Shown here in pieces: positions 1 through 6,268 of a DNA stretch of 11,752 nucleotides. Under the pieces are notes generated by a model. That model did no database searches. It saw nothing but the letters and a program-made list of their open reading frames with translations, and was not told the DNA's origin. Source of the DNA: Solirubrobacterales bacterium (GTDB lineage: Bacteria; Actinomycetota; Thermoleophilia; Solirubrobacterales; Solirubrobacteraceae); NCBI GenBank assembly GCA_015655225.1, contig JAATFK010000688.1, positions 1-11,752 of the forward strand, in the 5' to 3' direction. Every line of letters begins with the position of its first letter. Positions within the stretch are counted from its first letter, which is position 1. The position numbers were made by a program, and so were the translations under genes.

Positions 1-1035
1 AGCGCCGAGGGCGTCGAGAGCGTCGAGCTGCGGGTCGCCGACGTGATCGTCGGGCAGCTGCGGATGCGCGGTCGCGAGGACGATCCCGACACGTCGCTGC
101 TGCGGCTCGTGACGACGCTGGTCGCCTCCGAGGTGGAGCGGGTGCGCGGGCCGGAGCGCGCCTCCGAGGAGGCCGCCGCCTCGTTCCTCCACGCCCTGCT
201 GGCGCGCGAGATCACGAGCCGCGAGGAGATCGTCGCGCGGGGCCGCGAGCTGGGAACGCAGCTGGAGCGGGGCGGCAGCGTGATCGTCGTGCGCGCCCAC
301 CCGCGGACGCCGACGGAGGACGACTGGCGCGCCCGCCTGCTGGCGCTCGCCGAGCGCGGCGCGCGCTCGATCGCGCCCGGCTCGATCGCCGCCGCCGCGC
401 GCGGCTCCGACGGCGAGGAGGTCGTCGTGCTCGTATCCGACCCCGAGGGCGACGCCGGCAGACGCGTCGCCGCCACGGTCCTGCGCGAGCTGGAGTCGAA
501 CCTCAGCGGCTTCGCGTTCGCGGTCGGCCGCAGCCGCGTCGCGCGCGAGCCGGGCGACCTGCCCCGGGCCGGCAACGAGGCGCTGCTGGCCGCGAACGTC
601 GTCGAGGGCGACGACGACGAGGCGCTGCTCGCCTACGACGACACCGGCACCTACCAGCTGCTGCTGCCGCACATGAGCGACCCGGCCGAGCTGCGCCGCT
701 TCTACGACGAGACCGTCAGCAAGATCGTCGCCTACGACGAGCAGTACGAGACCTCGGACCTGGTCGGGACGCTCGAGACGTTCCTCGAGTGCGACGGCAA
801 CGTGAACGCGACCGCCGCCCGCCTGATCACCCATCGCCACACGGTCCGCTACCGCTTCGAGCGGGTGCGGGAGATCACGGGCCTCGACGTCTCCTCGACG
901 GACGGCCGCGAGAAGCTCTCGTTCGGCCTCAAGGCGATGCGCGTCCTCGGCATCGCGGCCCCGCGCGGGCCGGCGACCGAGCGTGGCGTCGAGGCCGGTC
1001 GCGTGCGTCGCGACCAGGTCGATCGCAAGCGCTGA
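1..1035 (+). CDS. PucR/CdaR-family transcriptional regulator (3' part; 5' end outside window)
   Basis: The reading frame is open from base 1 to the TGA at 1033-1035, giving 344 visible residues. The GTG at 43 has no Shine-Dalgarno sequence and the frame is already open before it, so the gene very likely starts upstream. The C-terminal part (visible residues about 252-318) matches the PucR C-terminal helix-turn-helix: DLVGTLETFL, then a cGN..ATAARL segment, HRHTVRYRFERV, and ITGLD. The middle (about residues 55-215) fits the GGDEF-like sensor region of PucR/CdaR proteins. The N-terminal remnant may be the end of a GAF-type sensor. PucR relatives regulate purine catabolism, sugar-acid or amino-acid genes by binding DNA near their targets. 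Here the next gene is a nucleoside phosphorylase, so purine-related control is possible but inferred. The last ~30 residues are Arg-rich and poorly conserved. Confidence 0.85.
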   Translation, partial: SAEGVESVELRVADVIVGQLRMRGREDDPDTSLLRLVTTLVASEVERVRGPERASEEAAASFLHALLAREITSREEIVARGRELGTQLERGGSVIVVRAHPRTPTEDDWRARLLALAERGARSIAPGSIAAAARGSDGEEVVVLVSDPEGDAGRRVAATVLRELESNLSGFAFAVGRSRVAREPGDLPRAGNEALLAANVVEGDDDEALLAYDDTGTYQLLLPHMSDPAELRRFYDETVSKIVAYDEQYETSDLVGTLETFLECDGNVNATAARLITHRHTVRYRFERVREITGLDVSSTDGREKLSFGLKAMRVLGIAAPRGPATERGVEAGRVRRDQVDRKR

Positions 1036-1087
1036 CGATTCAGCTCCGCCCCGGCCGGGAAAGGATCCGCCCATGGGGGGTGGTTCG

Positions 1088-1126
1088 TGACGATGCGTCA
1101 TGTTCTAGCTCCATAATTTGGAAATT
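1088..1126. promoter_or_regulatory. Candidate operator region: two inverted repeats
   Basis: The gap between the PucR gene and the nucleoside phosphorylase is much more AT-rich than its surroundings. It holds a perfect inverted repeat TGACG-ATG-CGTCA (1088-1100) and a second one AATTT-GG-AAATT (1115-1126). A nonamer GATCGATGC is repeated directly at 1135-1143 and 1153-1161, 18 bp apart. Neither hairpin is followed by a T-run, so a binding site is more likely than a terminator. CATAAT at 1112-1117 could be an alternative -10 giving a leader of about 55 nt. Which protein binds is unknown; the adjacent PucR-type regulator is the obvious candidate. Confidence 0.35.
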
Positions 1127-1162
1127 CGTTGCAAGATCGATGCGCGTCGCCGGATCGATGCA

Positions 1163-1168
1163 TAGGAT
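1163..1168 (+). promoter_or_regulatory. -10-like box / SD before the phosphorylase gene
   Basis: TAGGAT lies 9 nt before the GTG start at 1178, matching the TAnnnT -10 boxes seen before other genes in this window. The overlapping AGGATGG (1164-1170) could equally act as a Shine-Dalgarno sequence for a longer transcript. The sequence cannot decide between the two. No convincing -35 box is seen. Confidence 0.35.
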
Positions 1169-1177
1169 GGCGACATA

Positions 1178-1975
1178 GTGATTGGAATCATCTCTGGCTC
1201 CGGGACGTACGCGCTTCCCGACTTCCTCGATCCGAGGCCCGAGGCGGTCGCGACCCCGTGGGGCGACGTGACGCTCACGCGGGGCGTGCTGGCGGGCGCC
1301 GAGGCGCTCCACGTCACGCGCCACGGCCCCGGCCACGCGCGCCTCTCCAACCACGTCGCGTTCCGCGCCAACGTCTTCGCGCTCGCCTCAGCCGGCGTCA
1401 GCTGCGTGATCGGCTGCACCGCCTGCGGCGCCGTCGATCCCGAGATCGCGCTCGGCAGCCTGATCGTCTTCGACGACCTGCACTTCCTCGCCAACCGGCT
1501 GCCGAGCGGCGAGATCTGCAGCTTCTTCACCGAGCCGGGCGACCCGGCGCGAGCGCACTGGATCTTCGAGGAGCCGTTCTCGGCCGGCGTGCGCGCCGCG
1601 CTGCTGGACGGCGCCCGCGCGGCGGGCCATCCCGTCAGCGACGGCGGCTGCTACGGCCACGTCGACGGTCCCCGCTTCAACACCCGCGCGGAGATCCGCG
1701 GCCTCGCTGCCTGCGGCGTCACGGCCGTCAGCCAGACGGGCGGACCGGAGACGGTCCTCTGCGGCGAGCTGGCGCTGCCCTACGCGCTGATCGGCTTCGC
1801 GACCGACTACGCCAACGGCGTGATGCCGGGCGACCCGACGCCGGTCGAGGAGCTGACGCGGCTGCTCGCCGCCAGCAGCGGCGCCTTCGCGGCGACGCTC
1901 GCCGGCGCCGTCCCGGCGCTCGCGGCGGCGCCGCCCGCCGCGCCCGGCGTCGTCTACCGGATCGGAGACCAGTGA
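1178..1975 (+). CDS. MTAP/PNP-family (family 2) purine nucleoside phosphorylase
   Basis: 265 aa, close to the usual 260-290 for this family, which cleaves 5'-methylthioadenosine or purine nucleosides with phosphate to free base and ribose-1-phosphate in the cytoplasm. Family landmarks are present in order: the N-terminal phosphate loop SGSGT (residues 6-10), RHG (48-50), CTACGAVDPEIALGSLIVFDD (80-100), DGPRFNTRAEIR (163-174), GGPE (188-191) and ATDYANG (208-214). Two positions differ from the pattern I know from human MTAP. The normally conserved Met before the T..PE segment is Gln186, and the second Asp of the ATDYD base-recognition motif is Ala212, while the first (Asp210) is kept. Base specificity (adenine- versus hypoxanthine-type) is therefore uncertain and I give no symbol; mtnP-like is the nearest name. 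Start: GTG 1178, with AGGATGG 7 nt upstream. The stop overlaps the start of the EAL gene, implying one operon and coupled translation. Confidence 0.85.
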   Translation: MIGIISGSGTYALPDFLDPRPEAVATPWGDVTLTRGVLAGAEALHVTRHGPGHARLSNHVAFRANVFALASAGVSCVIGCTACGAVDPEIALGSLIVFDDLHFLANRLPSGEICSFFTEPGDPARAHWIFEEPFSAGVRAALLDGARAAGHPVSDGGCYGHVDGPRFNTRAEIRGLAACGVTAVSQTGGPETVLCGELALPYALIGFATDYANGVMPGDPTPVEELTRLLAASSGAFAATLAGAVPALAAAPPAAPGVVYRIGDQ

Positions 1976-3096
1976 AGGCGGTCGTGGACACCGGCGACGA
2001 TGCCCCGGTCTCGCATCTGATCGACCGCCGCGGTCGCTGCCGGCTCGCGTTCGAGCCCGTCGCCGACCTCGCGCGGGGCGTCGTCACGGGCTACGAGGCG
2101 GTCGAGCGCTTCCCCGCCGCGATGCGGCCCGAGGTGTGGCGCGCGGAGGCACTGCGCCGCGGGCTCGAGCCGGACCTCGACCTGTTCGTCCTCAGCTCGG
2201 TCCTGCAGGCGCGCGAGAGCCTGCCGGGGGACAGCTTCCTGTCGTTCAACATCCGCTCGCAGACGCTGCTGCACGCGCCGGTGCGGAAGCTGCTGATGAG
2301 CAGCGGACGGCTCGACAACCTCGTCGTCGAGCTGACGCCCCGCACGCCCGCCGGCGACGAGGACGCGCTCGCCGACGTGATCGGCGCGCTGCGGGGGCTC
2401 GGCGCCACGATCGCGCTCGACAACGTCGGCGCCGGCTACGCGTCGCTGCGCCACATCGCGGCCATGCGGCCGGAGTTCGTCAAGGTCGACCCGGCGTTCG
2501 TCCGCGGCGTCGACCGCGACGACGCGAAGCTCGCGCTGCTGGAGGCGATCGGCCAGATCGCGAGCCAGCTCGACGCGTGGATCGTCGCGCTCGGCGTCGA
2601 GACGATCGAGGAGCTGGACGCGCTCGTGCGGCTGCGCGTCCCGCTCGCCCAGGGCCCGCTCGTCGGCGTCCACGCGAAGACGCTGACGCGGGTCGGCTTC
2701 CCGCTCGCCGCCTACGTGCGCGAGCGCGGGATCGGCGCGACGCGGGCGGGCGCGCTGCTGGAGCTGCTGGAGCGGCCCGACCCGCTCGACGACGGCGCCG
2801 ACCCGGAGGCGATCAGCGCGGCGCTGCGGGACGCCGGGGACCTGCACCACGTCGTCCTGGTCGACGCGCGCCGCCGCCCGGTCGCGCTGCAGGAGAGCGC
2901 GGCGTTCCGGCGCGGCGAGCCGCCGACCGACGACCTGCTGATCGTGACGCCGGCGGCGAAGCCGAACGAGCTGGCGCGCCGCGCGATGCTGCGGCCGCTG
3001 TCGACCCGCTTCGACCCGATCGTCTGCTGCGACGTGCGCGGCCGCTACCTCGGGATCGTGCGGATCGAGCGGCTCGTCACCGCGCTCGCCGCGTAG
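1972..3096 (+). CDS. Degenerate EAL-domain protein with CBS-like C-terminal region
   Basis: 374 aa from GTG 1972, which overlaps the previous stop (GTGA) and has GGAG 4 nt upstream; GTG 1984 is a weaker alternative. Residues about 24-250 follow the EAL (c-di-GMP phosphodiesterase) fold: YEAVERF (41-47) for E-A-L, FNIRSQTLL (92-100) with Asn93, VVELTPR (118-124) with Glu120, ALDNVGAGYASL (148-159), VKVD (170-173), LGVET (207-211) and AQG (226-228). Key catalytic positions are changed: the DDFG motif is DNVG (Asn151) and the EGVE motif is LGVE (Leu207). EAL enzymes lacking these acids usually do not hydrolyse c-di-GMP and act as c-di-GMP or protein-binding modules, so I infer a sensor or scaffold. 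Residues about 280-372 (HHVVLVDARRRPVAL ... IVCCDVRGRYLGIVRIERL) look like two CBS-type half-repeats. No signal peptide or membrane segment is seen. Confidence 0.82.
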   Translation: MKAVVDTGDDAPVSHLIDRRGRCRLAFEPVADLARGVVTGYEAVERFPAAMRPEVWRAEALRRGLEPDLDLFVLSSVLQARESLPGDSFLSFNIRSQTLLHAPVRKLLMSSGRLDNLVVELTPRTPAGDEDALADVIGALRGLGATIALDNVGAGYASLRHIAAMRPEFVKVDPAFVRGVDRDDAKLALLEAIGQIASQLDAWIVALGVETIEELDALVRLRVPLAQGPLVGVHAKTLTRVGFPLAAYVRERGIGATRAGALLELLERPDPLDDGADPEAISAALRDAGDLHHVVLVDARRRPVALQESAAFRRGEPPTDDLLIVTPAAKPNELARRAMLRPLSTRFDPIVCCDVRGRYLGIVRIERLVTALAA

Positions 3097-3102
3097 GGCG
3101 AG
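3085..3102. terminator. Possible shared terminator hairpin between convergent genes
   Basis: CTCGCC (3085-3090) and GGCGAG (3097-3102) form a perfect 6-bp stem with a 6-nt loop that spans the stop of the EAL gene. The convergent DUF1059 gene ends 9 bp later. There is no T-run on either strand, so this would be a weak or factor-assisted terminator at best. Confidence 0.3.
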
Positions 3103-3105
3103 GCG

Positions 3106-3291
3106 TCAGGCGTCCGCCGGGGCGTCGTGGATGTTGGCCCGCACCTGCTCCACCACGGCGTCCGGGACCGTCGTCATGCCGTGGGCCTCCTGGGCGTGAC
3201 GGGCGACCTGCTCGAGGATCGCCTGCTCGTTCTCGGCGCGGAAGCGAGTCGAGCAGTCCGGCACGACGGCGCCGCAGTAGAACTCCTTCAT
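3106..3291 (-). CDS. DUF1059 small protein
   Basis: 61 aa from ATG 3291, chosen because AAGGGAG (3304-3298) lies 6 nt upstream; the GTG directly before it (3294) would be only 3 nt from that site. The sequence MKEFYCGAVVPDC followed by FRAENEQAILEQVARHAQEAHG is the DUF1059 pattern. Cys6 and Cys13 plus His32 and His37 (numbered from this start) could form a metal site, which is inference from spacing. The function of the family is unknown and proteins of this size usually stand alone. It lies 38 bp downstream of tRNA-Gln on the same strand, with no terminator between them, so it is probably transcribed from the tRNA promoter. It converges on the EAL gene. Confidence 0.85.
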   Translation of the reverse strand: MKEFYCGAVVPDCSTRFRAENEQAILEQVARHAQEAHGMTTVPDAVVEQVRANIHDAPADA

Positions 3292-3331
3292 CACGATCTC
3301 CCTTGCAGTGGTCTTTCAGGCCCCGCGACAG

Positions 3332-3402
3332 CTGGGGGGCGGGGATTCGAACCCCGATAGCCGGCTCCAAAGGCCGGAGTCTTGCCATTAGACGACCCCC
3401 CA
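3332..3402 (-). tRNA. tRNA-Gln (anticodon TTG)
   Basis: Read on the minus strand, a 71-nt cloverleaf folds fully: acceptor TGGGGGG with CCCCCCA; D arm GTCT-loop-AGAC; anticodon arm CCGGC-CTTTGGA-GCCGG with anticodon TTG; short variable loop CTAT; T arm CGGGG-TTCGAAT-CCCCG; discriminator G. The U1-A72 first pair is a typical glutamine tRNA identity feature. The 3' CCA is not encoded (the next bases are CTG) and must be added enzymatically. TTG reads CAA and, by wobble, CAG codons. Confidence 0.96.
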
Positions 3403-3415
3403 AGCGGGCACCGCG

Positions 3416-3421
3416 ATTCTA
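3416..3421 (-). promoter_or_regulatory. -10 box for tRNA-Gln (and DUF1059)
   Basis: TAGAAT on the minus strand (5 of 6 matches to TATAAT) lies 13 nt before the tRNA 5' end, which would leave a leader of about 6 nt to be removed by RNase P. No good -35 is visible. It sits back to back with the plus-strand TACGAT at 3439-3444 that serves glmU. Confidence 0.5.
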
Positions 3422-3438
3422 ATCGGCCGCCGCGCGGC

Positions 3439-3444
3439 TACGAT
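3439..3444 (+). promoter_or_regulatory. -10 box for leaderless glmU transcript
   Basis: TACGAT is followed by exactly 7 nt and then the GTG at 3452. With the usual 6-7 nt from -10 box to transcription start, the message would begin at or within one base of the start codon. Confidence 0.5.
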
Positions 3445-3451
3445 GCGGGGC

Positions 3452-4834
3452 GTGACCGCTCCGGTCGTCGTCATTCTCGCGGCGGGCCAGGGAACGCGCA
3501 TGCGCTCCACCACGCCGAAGCTGCTCCACCCGCTCTGCGGTCGACCCCTGCTCGCCTGGACGGTCGCGGCCGCCCGCGCCGCCGGCGCGGGGAAGGTCGT
3601 CGTCGTCGGCGGACCCGACCGCGCGCTCGCGCCCGGGCTCCCGGACGACGTCGTGCTGGCGGTCCAGGAGCACGCGCGCGGGACCGCCGACGCGGTCGCC
3701 GCCGCCGCCGCCGAGATCGACCGCGAGCAGCCGGTGATCGTCCTGAACGGCGACGTGCCGCTCGTCACCGCCGCCGCGCTGCGCGAGCTCGCCGACGCCC
3801 ACGAGGCGGACGCCGCGGCAGCCACGATGCTGACGATGGTGCTGCCCGACCCGTCCGGCTACGGCCGCGTCGTGCGCGGGCCCGACGGCTCCGTCGAGCG
3901 CGTCGTCGAGACGAAGAAGCCGGGCGACGCGACGCCGCTGGAGCTGGAGATCCGCGAGGTCAACGGCGGCGTCTACGCCTTCCACGGCGGCGACCTGCTC
4001 GACGCGCTCGCCGAGGTCCGGCCCGACAACGCGCAGGGCGAGCTGTACCTGCCCGACGTGCTGCCGCTGCTGCGGGCGCGCGGCCGGCGCGTCGGCGCGC
4101 ACGTCGTCGACGACCCCGCGCTCGCGCTCGGCGTCAACGACCGCCGCGACCTCGCGGTCGTCGCCGCGATCGCGCAGAGCCGCATCCACGCCGAGCACCT
4201 CGCGGCCGGCGTGACGATCGTCGACCCCGGCTCGACCGTCATCGACCACGGCGTCGAGATCGCGGCCGACACCGTGATCGCGCCGTTCAGCTCGCTGCTC
4301 GGCGCGACCCGGATCGGGCCCAGCTGCCTGGTCGGCCCGCTGACGACGCTGATCGACGCCACGCTCGGGGCGCGCGTCACGATCCCGCACTCCTACGTGA
4401 CTGGCGGCGAGCTGCGCGACGACGCGAAGGTTGGCCCGTTCGCCTACATCCGCCCCGGCACGGTGCTGCACGAGGGCGCGAAGGCCGGCACCTTCGTCGA
4501 GATCAAGAACTCGCAGATCCACGCCAGCGCGAAGGTCCCGCATCTCTCCTACATCGGCGACGCCGACGTGGGGGCGGGGACGAACCTCGGCGCCGCGACG
4601 ATCACCGCCAACTACGACGGCCGCCTCAAGCACCGCACGACGATCGGCGAGCACGTGCGCACCGGCGTCGACACCACCTTCGTGGCCCCGGTCACGATCG
4701 GCGACGGCGCCTGGACCGCCGCCGGCTCCGTCATCACCCAGGACGTCGCGCCCGGCGCGCTCGGGATCGCCCGCTCGCGCCAGAGAAACATCGAGCAGTA
4801 CAGCGACCGCACCAAGGAACGCGAGGAACCATGA
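3452..4834 (+). CDS. glmU: Bifunctional GlcNAc-1-P uridyltransferase / GlcN-1-P acetyltransferase
   Basis: 460 aa, the usual GlmU length. It acetylates glucosamine-1-phosphate and then joins it to UTP to give UDP-GlcNAc for peptidoglycan, in the cytoplasm. The N-terminal nucleotidyltransferase domain carries LAAGQGTRM (9-17), TTPKLLHPLCG (20-30), ARGTADA, NGDVPLV with the metal-binding Asp, PSGYGRVVR, VETKKPGDA and VNGGVYAF. From about residue 255 a left-handed beta-helix of hexapeptide repeats follows, with RPGT, GTFVEIKNS, PHLSYIGDADVGAGTNLG (containing the catalytic His), TITANYDG and ARSRQRNIEQY. Start: the ATG at 3443 overlaps the -10 box and lacks an SD, whereas GTG 3452 gives the expected short lead-in MTAPVVVILAAG and fits a leaderless message. 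The stop overlaps the prs start (ATGA), so the two are one operon. UDP-GlcNAc and PRPP synthesis genes are commonly adjacent in Gram-positive bacteria. Confidence 0.96.
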   Translation: MTAPVVVILAAGQGTRMRSTTPKLLHPLCGRPLLAWTVAAARAAGAGKVVVVGGPDRALAPGLPDDVVLAVQEHARGTADAVAAAAAEIDREQPVIVLNGDVPLVTAAALRELADAHEADAAAATMLTMVLPDPSGYGRVVRGPDGSVERVVETKKPGDATPLELEIREVNGGVYAFHGGDLLDALAEVRPDNAQGELYLPDVLPLLRARGRRVGAHVVDDPALALGVNDRRDLAVVAAIAQSRIHAEHLAAGVTIVDPGSTVIDHGVEIAADTVIAPFSSLLGATRIGPSCLVGPLTTLIDATLGARVTIPHSYVTGGELRDDAKVGPFAYIRPGTVLHEGAKAGTFVEIKNSQIHASAKVPHLSYIGDADVGAGTNLGAATITANYDGRLKHRTTIGEHVRTGVDTTFVAPVTIGDGAWTAAGSVITQDVAPGALGIARSRQRNIEQYSDRTKEREEP

Positions 4835-5910
4835 GTGTGCAACTTCCCCAGGTCACGTCTCCCCTCGCGCGTACACTCGCGAACGAGATGAGTTCAGCCG
4901 TGCCGCAGGAGCGAATCCAGAGTCACCTCGACATCGGCTACGACAAGCGCCTCATGCTGTTCGGAGGCCGCGCGCACGAGCAGTTGGCCGCCGACATCGC
5001 CGGCAAGCTCGGCGTCGAGCTGGGCACGGTCACGACCAAGACCTTCACGAACGGCGAGGTCTACTGCCGCTACGAGGAGTCGATCCGCGGCGCGGACGTC
5101 TTCATCGTCCAGCCGATCTGCGGGAACCCCCAGACGGGCATCACGCCGAACGACGCGCTGATGGAGCTGCTGGAGATGGTCGACGCGGCCGTCGGCGGCT
5201 CGGCCCACCGCGTGATCGCGGTCTGTCCCTGGTACGGCTACTCGCGCCAGGACAAGAAGTCGGCCCCGCGCGAGCCGATCAGCGCCCGCCTCGTCGCGCG
5301 CATGCTGGAGACCGCCGGGATCGACCGGATCCTCACGATGGACCTCCACTCCGGCCAGATCCAGGGCTTCTTCCAGAAGCCGTGCGACCACATGACGGCG
5401 ATGTGGATGCTGACGAAGTACTTCGCCGACCAGGCGCTCGAGGATCTGGTCGTCGTCTCGCCGGACGTCGGCCGCGCGAAGCTGAACACGAAGTTCGCCG
5501 CGACGATCGGCGCCGAGCTGGCGATCCTCAACAAGGAGCGCCCGGCCCAGCAGGTCGCCGAGATCGGCTACGTGATCGGTGACGTGAAGGGCAAGACGGC
5601 GATCCTCGTCGACGACATCATCGACACCGCCGGGACGCTCAGAGCGGCCGCGCAGACGGTGCGCGACGCCGGCGCCACCCGCGTCCTCGCGGCCGCGACG
5701 CACGGCGTCTTCTCCGGCAGCGCGTGGGAGAACCTGGCGGCCGCCGACTTCGACGAGATCGTCGTCACCGACACGATTCCGCTGCGGCCCGGCGCGCCCG
5801 ACAACATCACCGTGCTGCCGACCGCCGAGCTGCTGTCGAACTCGATCCGCCAGATCTTCACCGACGGCTCCGTCAGCGAGGTCTTCCGCGGTGAGAACCA
5901 GCTCTTCTAA
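4831..5910 (+). CDS. prs: Ribose-phosphate pyrophosphokinase (PRPP synthase, class I)
   Basis: 359 aa from ATG 4831; it makes 5-phosphoribosyl 1-diphosphate from ribose-5-phosphate and ATP. Diagnostic segments are KRLMLFGGRAH (39-49), FTNGEVYCRYEESIRGADVF (72-91), PWYGYSRQDKK (133-143, ATP site), MDLHSGQIQGFF (170-181), SPDVGRAK (210-217), the PRPP loop VDDIIDTAGTL (260-270) and TDTIPL (313-318). The 4831 start has a good SD (GAGGAA just upstream) and a 4-bp overlap with glmU. It makes the N-terminus 20-30 residues longer than usual. ATG 4888 (giving 340 aa) lies 10 nt after a -10-like TACACT and gives a length nearer the family norm of about 315-330. Both starts may be used. Confidence 0.95.
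   Translation: MSVQLPQVTSPLARTLANEMSSAVPQERIQSHLDIGYDKRLMLFGGRAHEQLAADIAGKLGVELGTVTTKTFTNGEVYCRYEESIRGADVFIVQPICGNPQTGITPNDALMELLEMVDAAVGGSAHRVIAVCPWYGYSRQDKKSAPREPISARLVARMLETAGIDRILTMDLHSGQIQGFFQKPCDHMTAMWMLTKYFADQALEDLVVVSPDVGRAKLNTKFAATIGAELAILNKERPAQQVAEIGYVIGDVKGKTAILVDDIIDTAGTLRAAAQTVRDAGATRVLAAATHGVFSGSAWENLAAADFDEIVVTDTIPLRPGAPDNITVLPTAELLSNSIRQIFTDGSVSEVFRGENQLF
4872..4877 (+). promoter_or_regulatory. Possible internal -10 box for prs
   Basis: TACACT lies inside the first codons of the long prs frame, 10 nt before the in-frame ATG 4888. It would give a message with a leader of about 3 nt and a Prs 19 residues shorter than the one starting at 4831. Confidence 0.35.
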
Positions 5911-5942
5911 CCGCGCCGGCCACCGCGACCGCGTCTGATCGG

Positions 5943-6254
5943 ATGGCCGACGAGGCCGCGCGGCTGATGGACCTGCTCGGCCTCGACGAGGACGAGCTGA
6001 CGACCGTGCTGGCGGTCGATCCGCTGACGCTGCTCTCGGGCCAGCTCGACCACCGGCCCGAGCTGGGGATCCTGCTCGCCCTGCTGGCGGAGGCGGAGGA
6101 GCGCGCCGGCTCCCCGACGCTGCGCCGCTGGGTGCGCGCGACGGGTCCGCGCGGGCGGCCGCTCGACCACCTGCTGGCGCGGGACTTCGCGGCCTTCGAG
6201 GACACGCTCGCCGAGTTGGCCGAGCGCGGCTTCGTGCTGCGCGGCGGCGGCTGA
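5943..6254 (+). CDS. 103-aa hypothetical protein, possible MbcA/ParS/Xre-like fold
   Basis: ATG 5943 lies 32 bp after the prs stop with no promoter box between, so it is probably the last gene of the glmU-prs operon. No strong SD is seen. The protein is acidic and predicted to be all-helical. An N-terminal part MDLLGLDEDELTTVLAVD (9-26) resembles a helix-turn-helix. It is followed by TLRRWVRATGPRGRPLDHLL (59-78) and AFEDTLAELAERGFVLRG. The order of a helix-turn-helix-like segment, a L.rW segment, a short loop, a G.PLd.L motif and an amphipathic helix recalls the MbcA/ParS/Xre toxin-binding domain, but the match is by eye and weak. No RES-type toxin gene is adjacent. I do not otherwise recognise it. 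Confidence 0.7.
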   Translation: MADEAARLMDLLGLDEDELTTVLAVDPLTLLSGQLDHRPELGILLALLAEAEERAGSPTLRRWVRATGPRGRPLDHLLARDFAAFEDTLAELAERGFVLRGGG

Positions 6255-6263
6255 GCGCCGCCG
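6242..6263. terminator. Candidate bidirectional terminator hairpin
   Basis: CGGCGGCG (6242-6249) pairs perfectly with CGCCGCCG (6256-6263) around a 6-nt loop. It lies exactly between the convergent ends of the 103-aa gene and the DUF4235 gene. A pyrimidine-rich, T-containing stretch follows on the plus strand (6269-6285), but it is coding for DUF4235 on the other strand and is not a clean T-run. Confidence 0.4.
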
Positions 6264-6268
6264 GCGGC

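Noticed and set aside
1112..1117. CATAAT as the main -10 box of the phosphorylase operon
   Set aside because: A good hexamer, but no -35 at a proper distance and it overlaps a palindrome. The TAGGAT nearer the start fits the window's pattern better, so it is kept only as an alternative.
1129..1971. In-frame extension upstream of the EAL gene to 1129 (655 codons in total)
   Set aside because: This part is the out-of-frame reading of the nucleoside phosphorylase and is nearly all Arg/Ala/Pro. The EAL homology begins only after GTG 1972.
2136..3422. A 428-codon plus-strand frame across the EAL gene, DUF1059 and tRNA
   Set aside because: Arg/Ala-dominated shadow frame that runs through a tRNA gene.
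3443..3445. ATG 3443 as the glmU start
   Set aside because: It overlaps the TACGAT -10 box and has no SD. GTG 3452 gives the expected N-terminus and fits the leaderless spacing.
3382..4830. In-frame extension upstream of prs to 3382 (842 codons in total)
   Set aside because: It is the out-of-frame reading of glmU and starts inside the tRNA. PRPP synthase similarity begins after 4888.
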